Below, in pieces: positions 12,056 through 22,946 of a stretch of 64,000 nucleotides of DNA. The position numbers were made by a program, and so were the translations under genes. This DNA comes from Sycobia sp. Sy_11. Its lineage: Eukaryota; Arthropoda; Insecta; Hymenoptera; Epichrysomallidae. The first letter of the stretch is position 1, and the number at the start of each line of letters is the position of its first letter. The notes under the pieces were generated by a model. The model searched no databases. It saw nothing but the letters and a program-made list of their open reading frames with translations, and was not told the DNA's origin. The stretch is taken from contig JACCIC010000001.1 in NCBI GenBank assembly GCA_018907035.1, positions 6,451,001 to 6,515,000 on the forward strand, read 5' to 3'.

Positions 12056-12348
12056 GTCCAGTCGTAGGGGACAGGGTGAGCCACCCGCAGGGCACCTCTC
12101 TGAAAGGAGTTACGGGTGGATACTCAGTAGCTCCGACTAAGAGCGGTGATCAAGACCTCCGGAGACCCACCGTCGGAGGACGAGGCCTTCGAGGGGGGCT
12201 CTCCGAGGTCCGCATCCTTGCCCCTTCCCCCTCCCTACGAACCGGCGGTCGTATCCGGTTTAAGGGATCGGGGTCGGGGCCACTTCGGCCTTAAAAGGAC
12301 CGACCATGGGGTCACTGAAGACATTTCTTCCAAAACCAGGAAGGAAAG

Positions 12349-12924
12349 ATGACCCCAGAACGCTCTTGCGCTGACCGAGAACTGCAGGCAAGACGGCCAC
12401 GCCGAAGGCCACGACGGAGGAACGAACGACAGCGTGCCAAGAGGAACGCACGACGCCGTCGGAATAGGCAAACAGCGCCGGAAGAAACGAGGGAGAATTT
12501 CTGGGAGATCGATTTAGATCTCCCAGATCTAGAGCTCTCGGAAGCCACCTCGGAGGACGAGGGACCGTCGAAAGCCTTACGGAGCGCGGTGGTAGTCCCA
12601 ACCGCTCTAGAGGCCCTCGACGTACGGAGCGAGATCGGCATCCGCCGTCCTACTCGGCCGTCGCTTATCGTTCCTCCTCCTCGGCCTCCTCTGGCGGAAC
12701 TTCCCGGGATTCCGGCCACCTTCCGATTTCCCGACCGGAGTCTCTCGTCCATTCGGCGGCGCCTGAAGGGCAAGGGCCCCCCTGCAGCCTCGCGCATCGG
12801 CTTGGTAGAAGGAGGGATACAACACCGTAGCCGAAGCGCCAGTCGGAGACGGGCTGCACGAACGCTCCGTCCGCCTCCGTTTGTGTCTCCGTACCGGACC
12901 CCTCCTCGGTACCACCCGCGTTGA
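12349..12924 (+). CDS. Arg-rich open frame of unknown function
   Basis: A 191-residue frame starting ATG and ending TGA. Residues ~12-45 are strongly basic (Arg-rich, about half Arg). A short acidic, Leu-containing part follows at ~50-70 (EIDLDLPDLELSEATSEDE), then a Pro/Arg/Ser-rich tail. No domain is recognised; the layout resembles a nucleic-acid-binding or gag-like protein. A histone-type stem-loop lies 26 nt after the stop. Frames on the other strand over the same DNA are also open, as expected for GC-rich sequence, so coding status is uncertain. An upstream frame at 12146-12352 with an acidic/Pro-rich product (SGDPPSEDEAFEGGSPRSAS) may belong to the same broken unit. Confidence 0.35.
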   Translation: MTPERSCADRELQARRPRRRPRRRNERQRAKRNARRRRNRQTAPEETRENFWEIDLDLPDLELSEATSEDEGPSKALRSAVVVPTALEALDVRSEIGIRRPTRPSLIVPPPRPPLAELPGIPATFRFPDRSLSSIRRRLKGKGPPAASRIGLVEGGIQHRSRSASRRRAARTLRPPPFVSPYRTPPRYHPR

Positions 12925-12949
12925 CACAACGAGAGGTGGCGATTTAAAC

Positions 12950-12965
12950 GGCCCTTTTCAGGGCC
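12950..12965 (+). promoter_or_regulatory. Histone-type mRNA 3' stem-loop
   Basis: GGCCCT-TTTC-AGGGCC is a perfect 6-bp stem with a UUUC loop, preceded by AAAC and followed by AACAG. This agrees with the metazoan replication-dependent histone 3'-end signal, which binds SLBP and sets cleavage. It sits 26 nt downstream of the TGA at 12924, a histone-like distance. No histone fold is encoded nearby. Function in processing is inference. Confidence 0.6.
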
Positions 12966-13095
12966 AACAGACCAATTCACACGAGACCAAATTATTCCTT
13001 TTACCGATACTTCCAGACCTCCTCCTTTTCGTCATGTAACAAACCGTCGCTTGATATCGACGAATTTTTGAATGGCTTTGATATTTCTCCTGTAG

Positions 13096-14309
13096 CGAAA
13101 ACAAGCCTACTCAACCGATGAGAAGGATTTAGCAAAACAAATGTATTTCTACTATGCAGCGTGTTATTCGCGATTCCGTAGAGCTGGATTAATTTTGCCA
13201 TCCGAATCAACGGTTAGGCTTTGGGTACCTGAATATAATATTATACCAGGGCTGAACGATATAATTTTGGAAAAGATAGGTGCGTATCTGAAGACTCATC
13301 CCGAGCAACAGCGAATATGCGCACTGAAATTTGACGAAATGTCTATTAAAGCCGCGGAAGTGTATTCAATTAAATATGATTATATCGAAGGCCTCGTCGA
13401 TATGGGAAACGATTTAAGGCGTTCTGAGGTGGCAAAACCTGCTCTGTTATTCTGTCTAGATAGCTTGACTGATACTAATGCATGGCGCCAAATGGTAGCT
13501 TTCGGTTTTAATGAAAACGGAGCAACCGCCGAAGAATTATTTAGAATCGTTCCCCACGTCATTACAAGACTTCGAGCAGTTGGAGCTGACGTACGCATGA
13601 CGACCAAGGCGTGAGTAATCAAAAATTGTTTAAATTCTTGAATGTGCACGTAGAACAGCCTTTCTTTTTTCTAGACGGCATTAAAATATTTGCAGTTTTC
13701 GATTGGCCACACCTTATTAAACGTTTAGTGGCCCAATTACGGTCTCAAGACAGCATATATTCTGAAGACGAAGATAAGATTGTCTCCTTTAGTGATATAA
13801 GGTTAACTTGGGGATTCGATAAACAGCTCGGCACTTCGCGATTATTACATTTTTTAACGGACAAATATTTCAGTCCAAATAATTTTGAGGCCATAAAGGT
13901 GAAACCAGCATTTCAACTTTTGAGTCGCAGGGTGGCTTGCGCTGTTCAAATAGCCGGAAATTGCTCACAACGAATCTTATCCCACAATTGGCAAAAATCA
14001 GCCGAATTTGTAGAAGCAATGGACGCTATTATCGATGCTTGTAACTCATTTTCTTTGAAAACAATTATTCGAAAAAAGCGACCATTGTCAAGAAACAATC
14101 CAGAAATCCAACGGCGCTTAGAATTTTTCATTGAGTGGTCAAAGAAATGATATATGAAAAAAGATGGGGCCATTAAAAGGCCTCCCTGTTTTGATGGACT
14201 GCCTTTGACTGCGGGAGCAATTCTTGGATTTTATCATGAGATTTGTCAAACGGATCCTTCTTTGACTCGAGCTGTCTGCGAGGATATCGAGAAGATATTC
14301 GCAGAATAA
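13096..14309 (+). pseudogene. P-element / THAP9-type transposase relic
   Basis: Recognisable as P-element transposase from AYSTDEKDLAKQ through the LPSESTVRLW block, then FDEMSIK with the first catalytic Asp, then DQGVSNQKLF with the second Asp, then FDWPHLIKRL. The C-terminal part follows. The family cuts and pastes DNA using an RNase H-like fold with an inserted GTP-binding region. The N-terminal THAP zinc-binding domain is not seen; a stop lies just upstream at about 13093. The frame breaks near 13598, just before DQG, and an in-frame TGA occurs at 14148-14150. Reading continues in that frame to TAA at 14307. The end carrying the catalytic Glu region looks truncated. Inverted terminal repeats were not identified. 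An inactive copy. Confidence 0.8.
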
Positions 14310-14809
14310 TTTTTTTAAATTCATTTCCATTATTTATTAATAATTGTTTTTCATATTCATATTTGTTTATAATAATCATCTATTGTCTAGTACCCGAAGA
14401 TTTTGATTTTTAGAATGTTTGATTTTTACAAAAAAATATATTCAAACTAACGTAGGATATAGAACAGTCAATGAGAATATTACGGTGAAGTGCATTGTTG
14501 TGAATAAAAAACGTTTAAAGAAAAAATATATAGATTAAAAAATATGTTATAAAAACAATATTTTAACTGGGTTTTAATGTGATTTATTATAAAATTGAAA
14601 TTATCACCAATTTTTACTACCATATATATAATTAGAATCCTAAAAAACGTATATATAAAAATTTTAACAAAAATCGCGTTAGTCGACTAATTGAAAAATT
14701 TGCTAGTTCTTTGCTATAAGAGATTTTCTGAGCTTTGATGATTGCCAGTTTTTCTTAAAGTTGCCGTAGGCTTCAAAACTTCGAGCTGCTTGCTATAGCT
14801 GCTGCAAGA

Positions 14810-14811
<2 letters not shown>
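14310..14811. other. AT-rich non-coding DNA, no gene seen
   Basis: No coding motif. It may include the unrecognised end of the P-type element. Confidence 0.5.

Positions 14812-14852
<41 letters not shown>
14812..14852. repeat. (TA)n microsatellite
   Basis: Perfect TA tract of about 41 bp, directly upstream of a dispersed-repeat fragment. Confidence 0.95.
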
Positions 14853-14855
<3 letters not shown>

Positions 14856-14857
14856 TA

Positions 14858-14995
14858 GCATCCCTCGTCTCAGCTTCGCCCCAGATAACAATTTAACCGA
14901 TTTCATAAATAACCTTATGGATATCGTAATCAACAGCCCGTACATGCCAATACAATATTTCTCAGTAGAAACCGTATTTAAAATGTATATATAAT
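14858..14995 (+). repeat. Dispersed repeat fragment with one 60-bp minisatellite unit
   Basis: Starts with CGTCTCAGCTTCGCCC, repeated at about 46480, and ends with a unit (GCCCGTACATGCCAATAC...) matching the last unit of the array near 48130-48175. It links this locus to the 46.4-53.6 kb repeat complex. Confidence 0.65.
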
Positions 14996-15000
14996 ATGTA

Positions 15001-15268
15001 CAATATAATATACATACAATATATATTACTTATTACATTTTCGTTTTTTCAATTAAATACCGTGAATGTTTTCGTGGTGATGCCAACTGAAATTCAAGCA
15101 AAATGGTATGGCGAATAGCATATTTTTTAAGCAGACGATGGATATTTCCTTTTTATGCAGAAGTGATTTTATGCAGATAGTTTCGAGGTTGTGGGTAAAA
15201 GAACCCGATTTTGCAATCATTTCTTCTGTTCAAACTAAAAAAAAAACATTCTCTTGCCACAATTCTAG
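15001..15268. other. Unassigned sequence inside the repeat complex
   Basis: Lies between two parts of the dispersed repeat. The open frame here has no motif. Confidence 0.4.
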
Positions 15269-15381
15269 GGTTAATATAATGTATAAAAACAAAAATATAA
15301 TTATCGTCACAAATTCTATTCAGTATGATTTGGAATACAGAACCATTTTATAAGAGAAGGAGAAATGAAGATACAGAGGAG

Positions 15382-15436
<55 letters not shown>

Positions 15437-15905
15437 ATTTTTCACGTGAGAAAAATGCAAAAATATACAAAAATCAAAAGGTATCCCATAAGGTGTGAGA
15501 GTAGTGTCATTAACCTGAAGAACAAAAAAGGTAATACCGATTAACGTCACACCTTCTTTCGGATACGAATCTCAAAGATGGATATGAACATTCGTTTGAG
15601 CTGGCCTGGTATTAATACTTTAAGCCGACTACATTGAGTTGATGTTCGTGATTCAAGACGCCACCTAGTGACCGCTGGTGAAACTGACCAGTAAAACTGT
15701 TACTTAATTTATTGTTAAAAGTAAAATGATTTTCAAGAAAAAACATAGCCTATGTCCTTCCCAAGATAATATAGAAACTATATGTCAAATTTCAAAACAA
15801 TCGGTTCAGTAGTTTTTTCGGTTATCGCGTACAAGCAAAAACACGCTTTGTCTTCATAAATTAGTATATAATATGATATGAAATGATATGATATGATATG
15901 ATATA

Positions 15906-15907
<2 letters not shown>
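15269..15907 (+). mobile_element. Dispersed repeat R1, copy A, with (ATATG)n tail
   Basis: About 640 bp matching 48313-48740 plus 53336-53641, that is the other copy with its inserted LINE removed. Shared landmarks in order: GTCACAAATT, TTCAGTATGATTTGG, a GA microsatellite, ACGTCACACCTTCTTT, CTGGCCTGGTATTAATAC, AAGACGCCACCT, AATCGGTTCAGTAGTTTTTT, then a tail of ATATG/ATGAT repeats. The simple-repeat tail and GGTTCAGTAGTTT block resemble the 3' ends of some insect non-LTR retrotransposons and their short derivatives. No open frame belongs to it. Class is inferred. Confidence 0.75.
15384..15433. repeat. (GA)n microsatellite inside repeat R1
   Basis: GA tract of about 50 bp at the position where copy B also has GA/GATA repeats, so it is carried by the element. 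Confidence 0.95.

Positions 15908-15957
<50 letters not shown>
15908..15957. repeat. (TA)n microsatellite
   Basis: TA tract of about 50 bp directly after the (ATATG)n tail. Confidence 0.95.
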
Positions 15958-15959
<2 letters not shown>

Positions 15960-16076
15960 TAAGCTTCTATACAAGGGTGACAAACGATACTGTGAACATC
16001 TTGTTGCTTATCTCATTATGTCCATGCGTATCTGTATGACTCATTCTCACTTGGAAACCCAAAGCTGTTCAATAGA

Positions 16077-16079
<3 letters not shown>

Positions 16080-16142
<63 letters not shown>
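16080..16142. repeat. (TA)n microsatellite
   Basis: TA tract of about 63 bp directly before repeat family R2 copy 2. Confidence 0.95.
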
Positions 16143-16143
<1 letters not shown>

Positions 16144-16144
16144 C

Positions 16145-16300
16145 TGGCTCCACATATTAAAAATTAATAAAGCTACATCCCTGAAAAGTCAGTCAGTAGT
16201 GCAGAGCATTCTGTTTAGTTCTGCAAACCATTGCAATTAATTTCGCTAGTAGTCGGTGCGATCAATTCGGACTTTCGTCAGAGGTATCCAGCACTATTAA
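16145..16300. repeat. Dispersed repeat family R2, copy 2
   Basis: Same blocks in the same order as 5216-5362, including CTGAAAAGTC, CATTCTGTTTAGTTCTGC and CGGACTTT. Both copies abut a TA tract on the left. Confidence 0.6.
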
Positions 16301-16361
16301 CGGTACAGTTACTGAAGAATTTATGTATTATGAATTCCAACAAATAATCCAAATAGTAAAT

Positions 16362-16425
16362 ACAACAACAACAGGAACAGCAGGAACAACAACAACAACA
16401 ACAACAACAACAATAATAATAATGT
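16362..16425. repeat. (CAA)n / (AAT)n microsatellite
   Basis: CAA trinucleotides with GGAACAG interruptions, then a short AAT run. Confidence 0.9.
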
Positions 16426-16639
16426 ATGTTCGGGAAAAAAAAATAAATACAAGAACGTTTAGTATTGAAATTTAATGTTTTTAATATAAATAAGCGAATG
16501 GCATAAAAAACCTCCACTCGGTGACTGGAGGAAAAAGCCTTAAATACAAAAGAGAAAAAAAACAAATAAAAAGGCGCCTTATAAAATAAATTCGAACATG
16601 TAAAATAACTGTGCAAAAGGTCACTTTAATATCATTTAT

Positions 16640-17400
16640 CGAGAGCTCTCTTACTTTCAAATTTCTGACGCAGCTACAAATAGAGGTGAGGGCTGAAGTG
16701 GAAAGAATCTCCGCATTCCCGCCAATACTGCGTCGCGATCCCAACGTCCTGGCAACCGGGTAAACTCTAGTCGCCAACGGCAGCTACGTACTTGACAGTC
16801 GCTCTGGAGATTCCTCAAAGATCCGCTTAAGGGCGAGACTCTCAGCAAGACCCTCGTGTCTTGCCCACACGTGCGTAAATCTATCGACTTGCTCACCACT
16901 CGTACACACAAAGATGAAAACTACTATAGATCGCAGTGTAAATACAATATTTTACTATTAATCACCGACAACGCGCGGAAATTCTTTAGTATATAACTTC
17001 GTCTAGAATCGCGCTTAAGCCGAACTTCACTTGAAGACTTCTTAAAATAAACTGACAAATTTTTGTCCCGAGATGCATTCACACAATTGGTGAAGGGAGC
17101 CAAAACAGAGCGAAGGAAAAGCTAAAGGCCTTTTCCCGACAATAAGGTCATATAAATTTGAGCATTTCCCACCGACGAATTTACAGATGAAAATGGACAA
17201 AATCCCGAAATCGGGAGAACGGGAGAATCATGTGTCGGCTTTATGCGAATATATACCTGCATCGGCTAGCGGCAATAAATATTTTTCAGCCGGTCTTGGT
17301 GCTCTCTATCATTTTATTTCATAGGGTTCACACCGAAATACGATCTCACTAAGCAAACAGCTGTGCGGCACGCTAGATGTCCCCGCGCTTCGAACAATTG
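16640..17400. other. GC-richer segment, possible relic or regulatory DNA
   Basis: More balanced composition with CpGs between AT-rich flanks. A minus-strand frame near 16.66-16.91 kb has a protein-like stretch, but I recognise no family and its frames are interrupted. It could be a decayed mobile element or an untranslated exon. Confidence 0.3.
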
Positions 17401-18600
17401 ATTTGTAAGTTTGTTATCTTTAGGCATCTACATATATTCTATACGAATGATTCATTATAATCAAAACACAATGTTTATATTTTAATAGTCATAAGAGGAA
17501 TTATTGCAAAATGTATAACAAGGCTTGTTTGCGTCTGCACGCGCGCGCTTGTGTGTGTGTGTGTGTCTGTGTTCCAAGTTTCATTACGACTAATTCAGTT
17601 GTCTGGAGAAGTTTTAATGTGCACTTTTCACCGGACGATTGAACGTTCATAAATATTTTCATGAAAATTTACTAGAAATCACTATTTTTTGACGTTCTGT
17701 GTGAGACTAATGTAACATAAGCATGTTCTAAATGTCTGATTCTCGCCATCAGGTGCCGATTACAAGTTCTGCGATTACTGCCGTCTAAATACCTTATATA
17801 TACCTATAAGGTATAAATAAAAAGCAAATAAAAAAACAAAAATATATTATTGAATAGCATAATGATAACATTTTTATATGATATAATATAATCATTTCAT
17901 TGATAAACGGCTATTTAACGTAAATATGTGAATCTTGTCATTTTAGAATGAAAAATAATACTCACAATTTTGGCGGCATCAATATTGAAATGCTAACATT
18001 ATCTCCCATATGCATTAAGAAAATAATTCTTTTTAAATGTTTTTATGATATTCTAGTACTACTTTCCATTTTCAATATTTTTTACGGAAACTATTCGGTT
18101 CAACGTATATACTTATTGTTTAAATTATGAAATTATTTATTTAAACATTAATGAATTAAGCGAATCTAATTAAAAAATAATTGATTTCTTTTATTCCTTG
18201 TGCTTTCGTTGAAAACTGATCGGTAAGTTCGTTTTTTTCCAAGAATTTCATCATACGCGGCAATAGAAAATAAAATATACAACTTATAATGTTTTTATTA
18301 TTTTATATAATATTGTTAGAAATAAAAAAATTTGAATAAATTTATATAATGATTATATCTAAAAATTAGTTAATATTTCATTATATATTCTAATACTATT
18401 TGAGCATGAAATATAATATATTTATAAAAAAAATAGCATATTACTTAAGCACATCATTTATTTATGTTTATTAAAAAATTATTTTATTCATATATTATTT
18501 ATAATAACTGTTATACTTACTATTAACTTTTTTGATGAATTATTACATATTTTAAATTGAAACAAATTGAGTAAAAAGTGTAAATAAACAAACTTGAAGT
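17401..18600. other. AT-rich non-coding DNA, no gene seen
   Basis: Only a short CG/GT-rich tract near 17541-17572 stands out. No coding signal. Confidence 0.5.
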
Positions 18601-20319
18601 TATTCTTTATTTGGTCCCCCTTAATACCAGGGTATAGCGTGCACGACGAAGTCCCTCTCGTCGATATATGCTCGCATAAACTCTCGAATTGCAATGTAAT
18701 GTCTCTATAGTCGATAGCTGTCGATAGATAAAATCAGATATAATGACAATGTAGTATATAATGTGTGTATACATAGGCTTGCGCGCGCGTACACACCTTG
18801 TAATATCATGCATATAGGAATGAACGCTCAAATATTGGCGATGAAGGGCTAGCATAGTGTCATTTGGCAGTTGGCAGTGTCTGTCTGCTGGCAGCTATGG
18901 CCTGCTATGGTCCATAGTATAGTTACTATAATAACTATAATTTGTAAGGCTATAATCTATATTATAACCAAAATTTATCTGTTTCTTACGAACATATAAA
19001 TATTTCTGATACATATATAACTTTTTTGTTTTTCGTTCATCGATGGACGGAATTACAAAATTAATAAATTCAATACAACCGTTAAATCACAGCTAATACT
19101 TTTCTGATATACTATTATACTTATCCTTTTGTACGTATGAAATACAAGAATTATTTCTTGATAGTTCGATAGCAAAAAACATAGTCACATTAAATTTATA
19201 ATTATAATAATTTTATTAAGTGGCTATATTTATAATATAAGTGGCTATATAATTATAATAATTTTATTAAGTGGCTATATAGTGAAATTGGATTGATCCT
19301 GAAATACTATTTCGTGTAATCAACATTCCACAGAGCGAGGTATAGTAGCTGCATAGAGCAGCATAGAGTAAGAAAGCAAGTCTCGTGGACATAATTTTTT
19401 TCTGATCTATAGAAGATAGAAAACATATTTCAAATAAGAAAATAAAACTTAAAATCAAATAAAAACATACTTCCGAATAAAATAATACAAACATTCAATA
19501 ATTTTTAACAGTGTTTTTTAACGTACATTTGAATATATTTGAGACAAGTACATTTTATCGGATGCAGTAAAATCAAAATTCATATATACAGAATCAAGTA
19601 AATGTCACGACTGCGCGAACTTGAGCGCGTGCCATCTACTCATCATAATCGTAACTAAATATATTGCTCTACCCATCTCTACCCAACTATGCTCGTTTAT
19701 TTTAGGTTATATTGATCCATATGACTTATGAATTATTTGTAAGTTATAATCGTTTGTCCTTCCGCTCTCAGAGGTACTTCAAATTTTATATGTAATTTGT
19801 TTCAATTACGATATGCGTAGCATAAGAAATTTCATACGAACGTCAATTTTGGATATAATTTGTAGTTCTACAATTACCATTGTAGCGTTTCAGCAAGTTT
19901 CAGTCGCAGTATAATGCACCTAGCTGTATTATTAATTTACTTCTATGATTCATTATTGTAGTGCAGTATTTTTTTTTAATTAAAATTATTTCAACAAATT
20001 AGGAATATATGTTTACTTATTTTTTAAAAGAAACATAATTTTATGCATCGAATAATATAGTGCACTTGCTTTTTTATTTTTACGTACGTTATTTTTAAAT
20101 ACAATAATTTTTATATATTAACATATTATATAAAATAAAATAATTATAGAAAAGAAAATATTAAAACTTGAATATGAGTGTCATAATTATTTATTTATAG
20201 TTATATATGTTGAAAGCTATGATTTTATATATTGGTTTTTTACTTTAAGTGTAAAAAATAATAAATAAACATACACTTATTACATAACTAAATAAATAAA
20301 TAAATCCATCAATTAATAA

Positions 20320-20376
<57 letters not shown>

Positions 20377-21100
20377 AATAACTAACTAAAATTTTTTGCA
20401 GTTTCAGAGCCAGGCCACGGTGATTTTGATTGCGATTATGAATGTCAGAAAACAAGTGATGAAAATAAAAATTTCTCCGTAAAAATTATAAAAACTATAC
20501 AAAGATATAGGTTTTTCTAATTTATCTGGTGAAATGTGAAAAATTAAAAAAAATTAATCGAATATTATCGTTCCTATAAAAGAACTTGTTTCTAGAAATT
20601 TTGTTCTTCAAAAATGTTATTTTTCAATTTGATTTTTTTATGAAATACTGCTTCAGCAGTCAAAACGTAATTAGAATGAACAAGATATTTTGCAATGTAA
20701 TAGACAATTTTTGTTTAAATGACTTTTTGAAGCTTTCGGCATTATCAGAGATAATGAAAATAAACTGTGCAGCAATGAACTACTACGATATTCGTAATTA
20801 GAATGGAAAAAACATGTTATAAATTTATTAGTTATAAATTTATATTTGTTATATTAATTTATATTAATTATAATTATATTAGCTATAAATTTTCAACAAA
20901 TTGATTATAAGATTAACAAACAATACAGTTCAATTCATTTTTTAAAATAAATTTTCCTTTTTTGAGATTTTCTGCTTTGTTACAAAATGATCCAAAGCCC
21001 AATGCAAAGCCATGTTAAAACCGCATGGCGCCACATCGTCTAAGATGATGATAAAAGGCGAGAGCCAAAAAGGCGAATGAGAAGTGCATATAATAAATAA
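18601..21100. other. Non-coding DNA, no gene seen
   Basis: A moderately CpG-containing patch lies at about 18.61-18.90 kb; the rest is AT-rich. A roughly 50-bp local duplication containing TTTTATTAAGTGGCTATAT occurs at about 19201-19285. No coding motif seen. It lies upstream of the zinc-finger gene and may hold regulatory DNA, without direct evidence. Confidence 0.4.
20323..20373. repeat. (TA)n microsatellite
   Basis: Perfect TA tract of about 51 bp. Confidence 0.95.
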
Positions 21101-21755
21101 CAGACAAGGAGAAATAGAAGGGATAGAATGGGTGAGAGGGGGTGAGAGGGAGAGGGGGGAGAGAGAGAGAAAGAGCAGTATAACAACAGTGACTTAGTAG
21201 CAGCTTAGTAGCAGATCAGCTATTTATGTTTATTATAGGTTATAATTATATTGAGCTATAATTGTTTGAACCGATACTCATAATCTTTTTTTTTGGATTA
21301 TCCGATACTTAGTGTCGGGAGTGCAGTAGCAGGTAGTATTTGCGCTGTTTTTCAAATAAGCGAAACACCTGGAGTTGGGCCTGGTTTAAGTTTGAAAACC
21401 CAAAGTGGCGCCCTCTGCGATGATTGAATGGTTATCAACATGCACATTAGAGTCTCGCTATAATCTCGCTATCACATAACTCGTATAGGATTGCAAGCAT
21501 CTCCACCTATAGAATCTCTGATGGGGCATTTCAGCTAACTTCACACGTATGGCTTCTAGCAAAATTTCACACCCCGCATCACTCGCTTCATCGCGCTTAT
21601 CAAGAAGTGTAACTTAAAAAAAAATATATAAATAAAAAAAATCCATTTATTCACACGATATTAGAGAGGCCCTGTAGGCCTGTACGTGTATCCTCTCGTC
21701 GTCGTATGAGGAGGAGCAGGCCAAGAGCAGCATCAGCCAGCAGCAGCAGTAGCCG
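21101..21755 (+). promoter_or_regulatory. Candidate promoter / 5' UTR of the zinc-finger gene
   Basis: GC-richer, purine-rich (GA-rich at 21130-21175) sequence directly upstream of the proposed start codon. It includes a CAG/AGCAGC-rich stretch at 21715-21750, typical of insect 5' UTRs. No core promoter element can be fixed by eye. The transcription start is unknown. Confidence 0.35.
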
Positions 21756-21798
21756 ATGGAGACGAGTCAGAACAGCTTGCTGCCGCCAGGGTGTACTT
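21756..21798 (+). CDS. Zinc-finger gene, exon 1 (start)
   Basis: ATG at 21756 encodes METSQNSLLPPGCT plus one base, followed by donor GTAAGT at 21799. Phase 1 matches exon 2 exactly, creating a Trp codon. Chosen because exon 2 has no other good upstream start. Alternative: the true start lies within exon 2 at the Met codon at 25056. Confidence 0.5.
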
Positions 21799-22600
21799 GT
21801 AAGTCTCTTTCACTACCACAATTTGCGCGATATTTCATCACCGTGTCCTCTGTCACATCTATTTCTAACTCTCTTGCTCTCTTTATTCTTCACACTCTTG
21901 TCCGTATACCTATATCATTTAGCTTGTCACGTATTTTTTTTTTTTTTTATAATCTGAAACCGTATTCCCGACCACAACGAGCCACATATACCTACTGAAA
22001 AGCTCGCGACGCGCAACTACTCGTGAACGTTAAAAAAGCAAGATGAACTGCGTTAATGGCGGCTTCTTTTTTTTCACCATACGCGAGAGTGTAAGAGCGC
22101 ATCGGGGAGAGCTGGCGTTATATTATTAAAAAAAAAAGAGAGAAAAAGAGAAAAAAAAGAAAGGACGCAAAACAAGAGCCTCCCTCCCGACGCACAGAAT
22201 GAGCTGCTCGTCTTTTCCGAAGGTTGATGCAGCTTCTGCTTTTCTCTCTGTCATATCTCTGCATGTGATCTAAATTAATGTCGGATAATTCCTCATCTTA
22301 TATAACATAGCCTTTCTCTCGTCCGGGGAACGCGTGAGTTCCCGGTAATCGTCGGGACGCGGCCCGAGAAATCGGGGCCCGCACTATGTGTCAACAATAT
22401 TGCTATAATAATAATTCGGAAGAGCCGCCTGATGATACCAGGAGAATCAGAGATGCATTAGTTTCTAGGTTTTCATAGATAAATATAATAAAACTTGAGC
22501 ATATGCTATCAGTGATTAGTCTATACGAGCCCTCATCTTCATCGTGTTTGTTATGTATATATATATTATATTGTATGTTCTTGCAGAAGTGTTGTGTCTA

Positions 22601-22662
<62 letters not shown>

Positions 22663-22887
22663 CATGCGCGTGATTTCGAAGAGTCGAGAGATTTTTTCGC
22701 GAAAGCAATCTCTTTCGGGTCTTCAATATTTTTATGCTCCTTGTGCTTCTGGTATATATATTTGATTATGCGATGACTTGGTTACAGTTGTCGGATTTTT
22801 TCTCGTTATCAGTGCAGTTTAGTTGTTTTATAGGAGCGATATATTTTGTGTGTGTGCGTGCGTGTGTGTGCGTGCGTGCGTGCGTGC

Positions 22888-22946
<59 letters not shown>

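Larger units (their letters stand above)
11985..12990 (+). other. GC-rich block, probable mobile-element or retroposed fragment
   Basis: Abrupt GC-rich island inside AT-rich DNA. It starts near a C-rich run and contains GGTGAGCCACCC twice (about 11980 and 12076). It has two histone-type stem-loops near its ends, with Arg-, Pro- and Ser-rich open frames between them. It lies between the minisatellite and a P-element relic. The edges are sharp in composition, arguing for insertion. I do not recognise the element family. Confidence 0.5.

Noticed and set aside
12312..12980. Long open frames on the minus strand of the GC-rich block
   Set aside because: GC-rich DNA has few stops in any frame; no motif was seen, and the stem-loop and layout favour the plus strand, itself only weakly supported.
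15898..16167. Ile/Tyr-rich open frame
   Set aside because: Translation of two TA tracts; the same applies to IY-repeat frames at 8.1, 10.4, 22.6 and 39.5 kb.
16278..16616. Cys-rich minus-strand frame
   Set aside because: The Cys run is a translation of the CAA microsatellite; the rest has no motif.
21706..21998. Arg/Ser-rich and other frames around exon 1 as separate small proteins
   Set aside because: They cross a GTAAGT donor into intron-like sequence; only the frame from 21756 to the donor joins in phase to exon 2.
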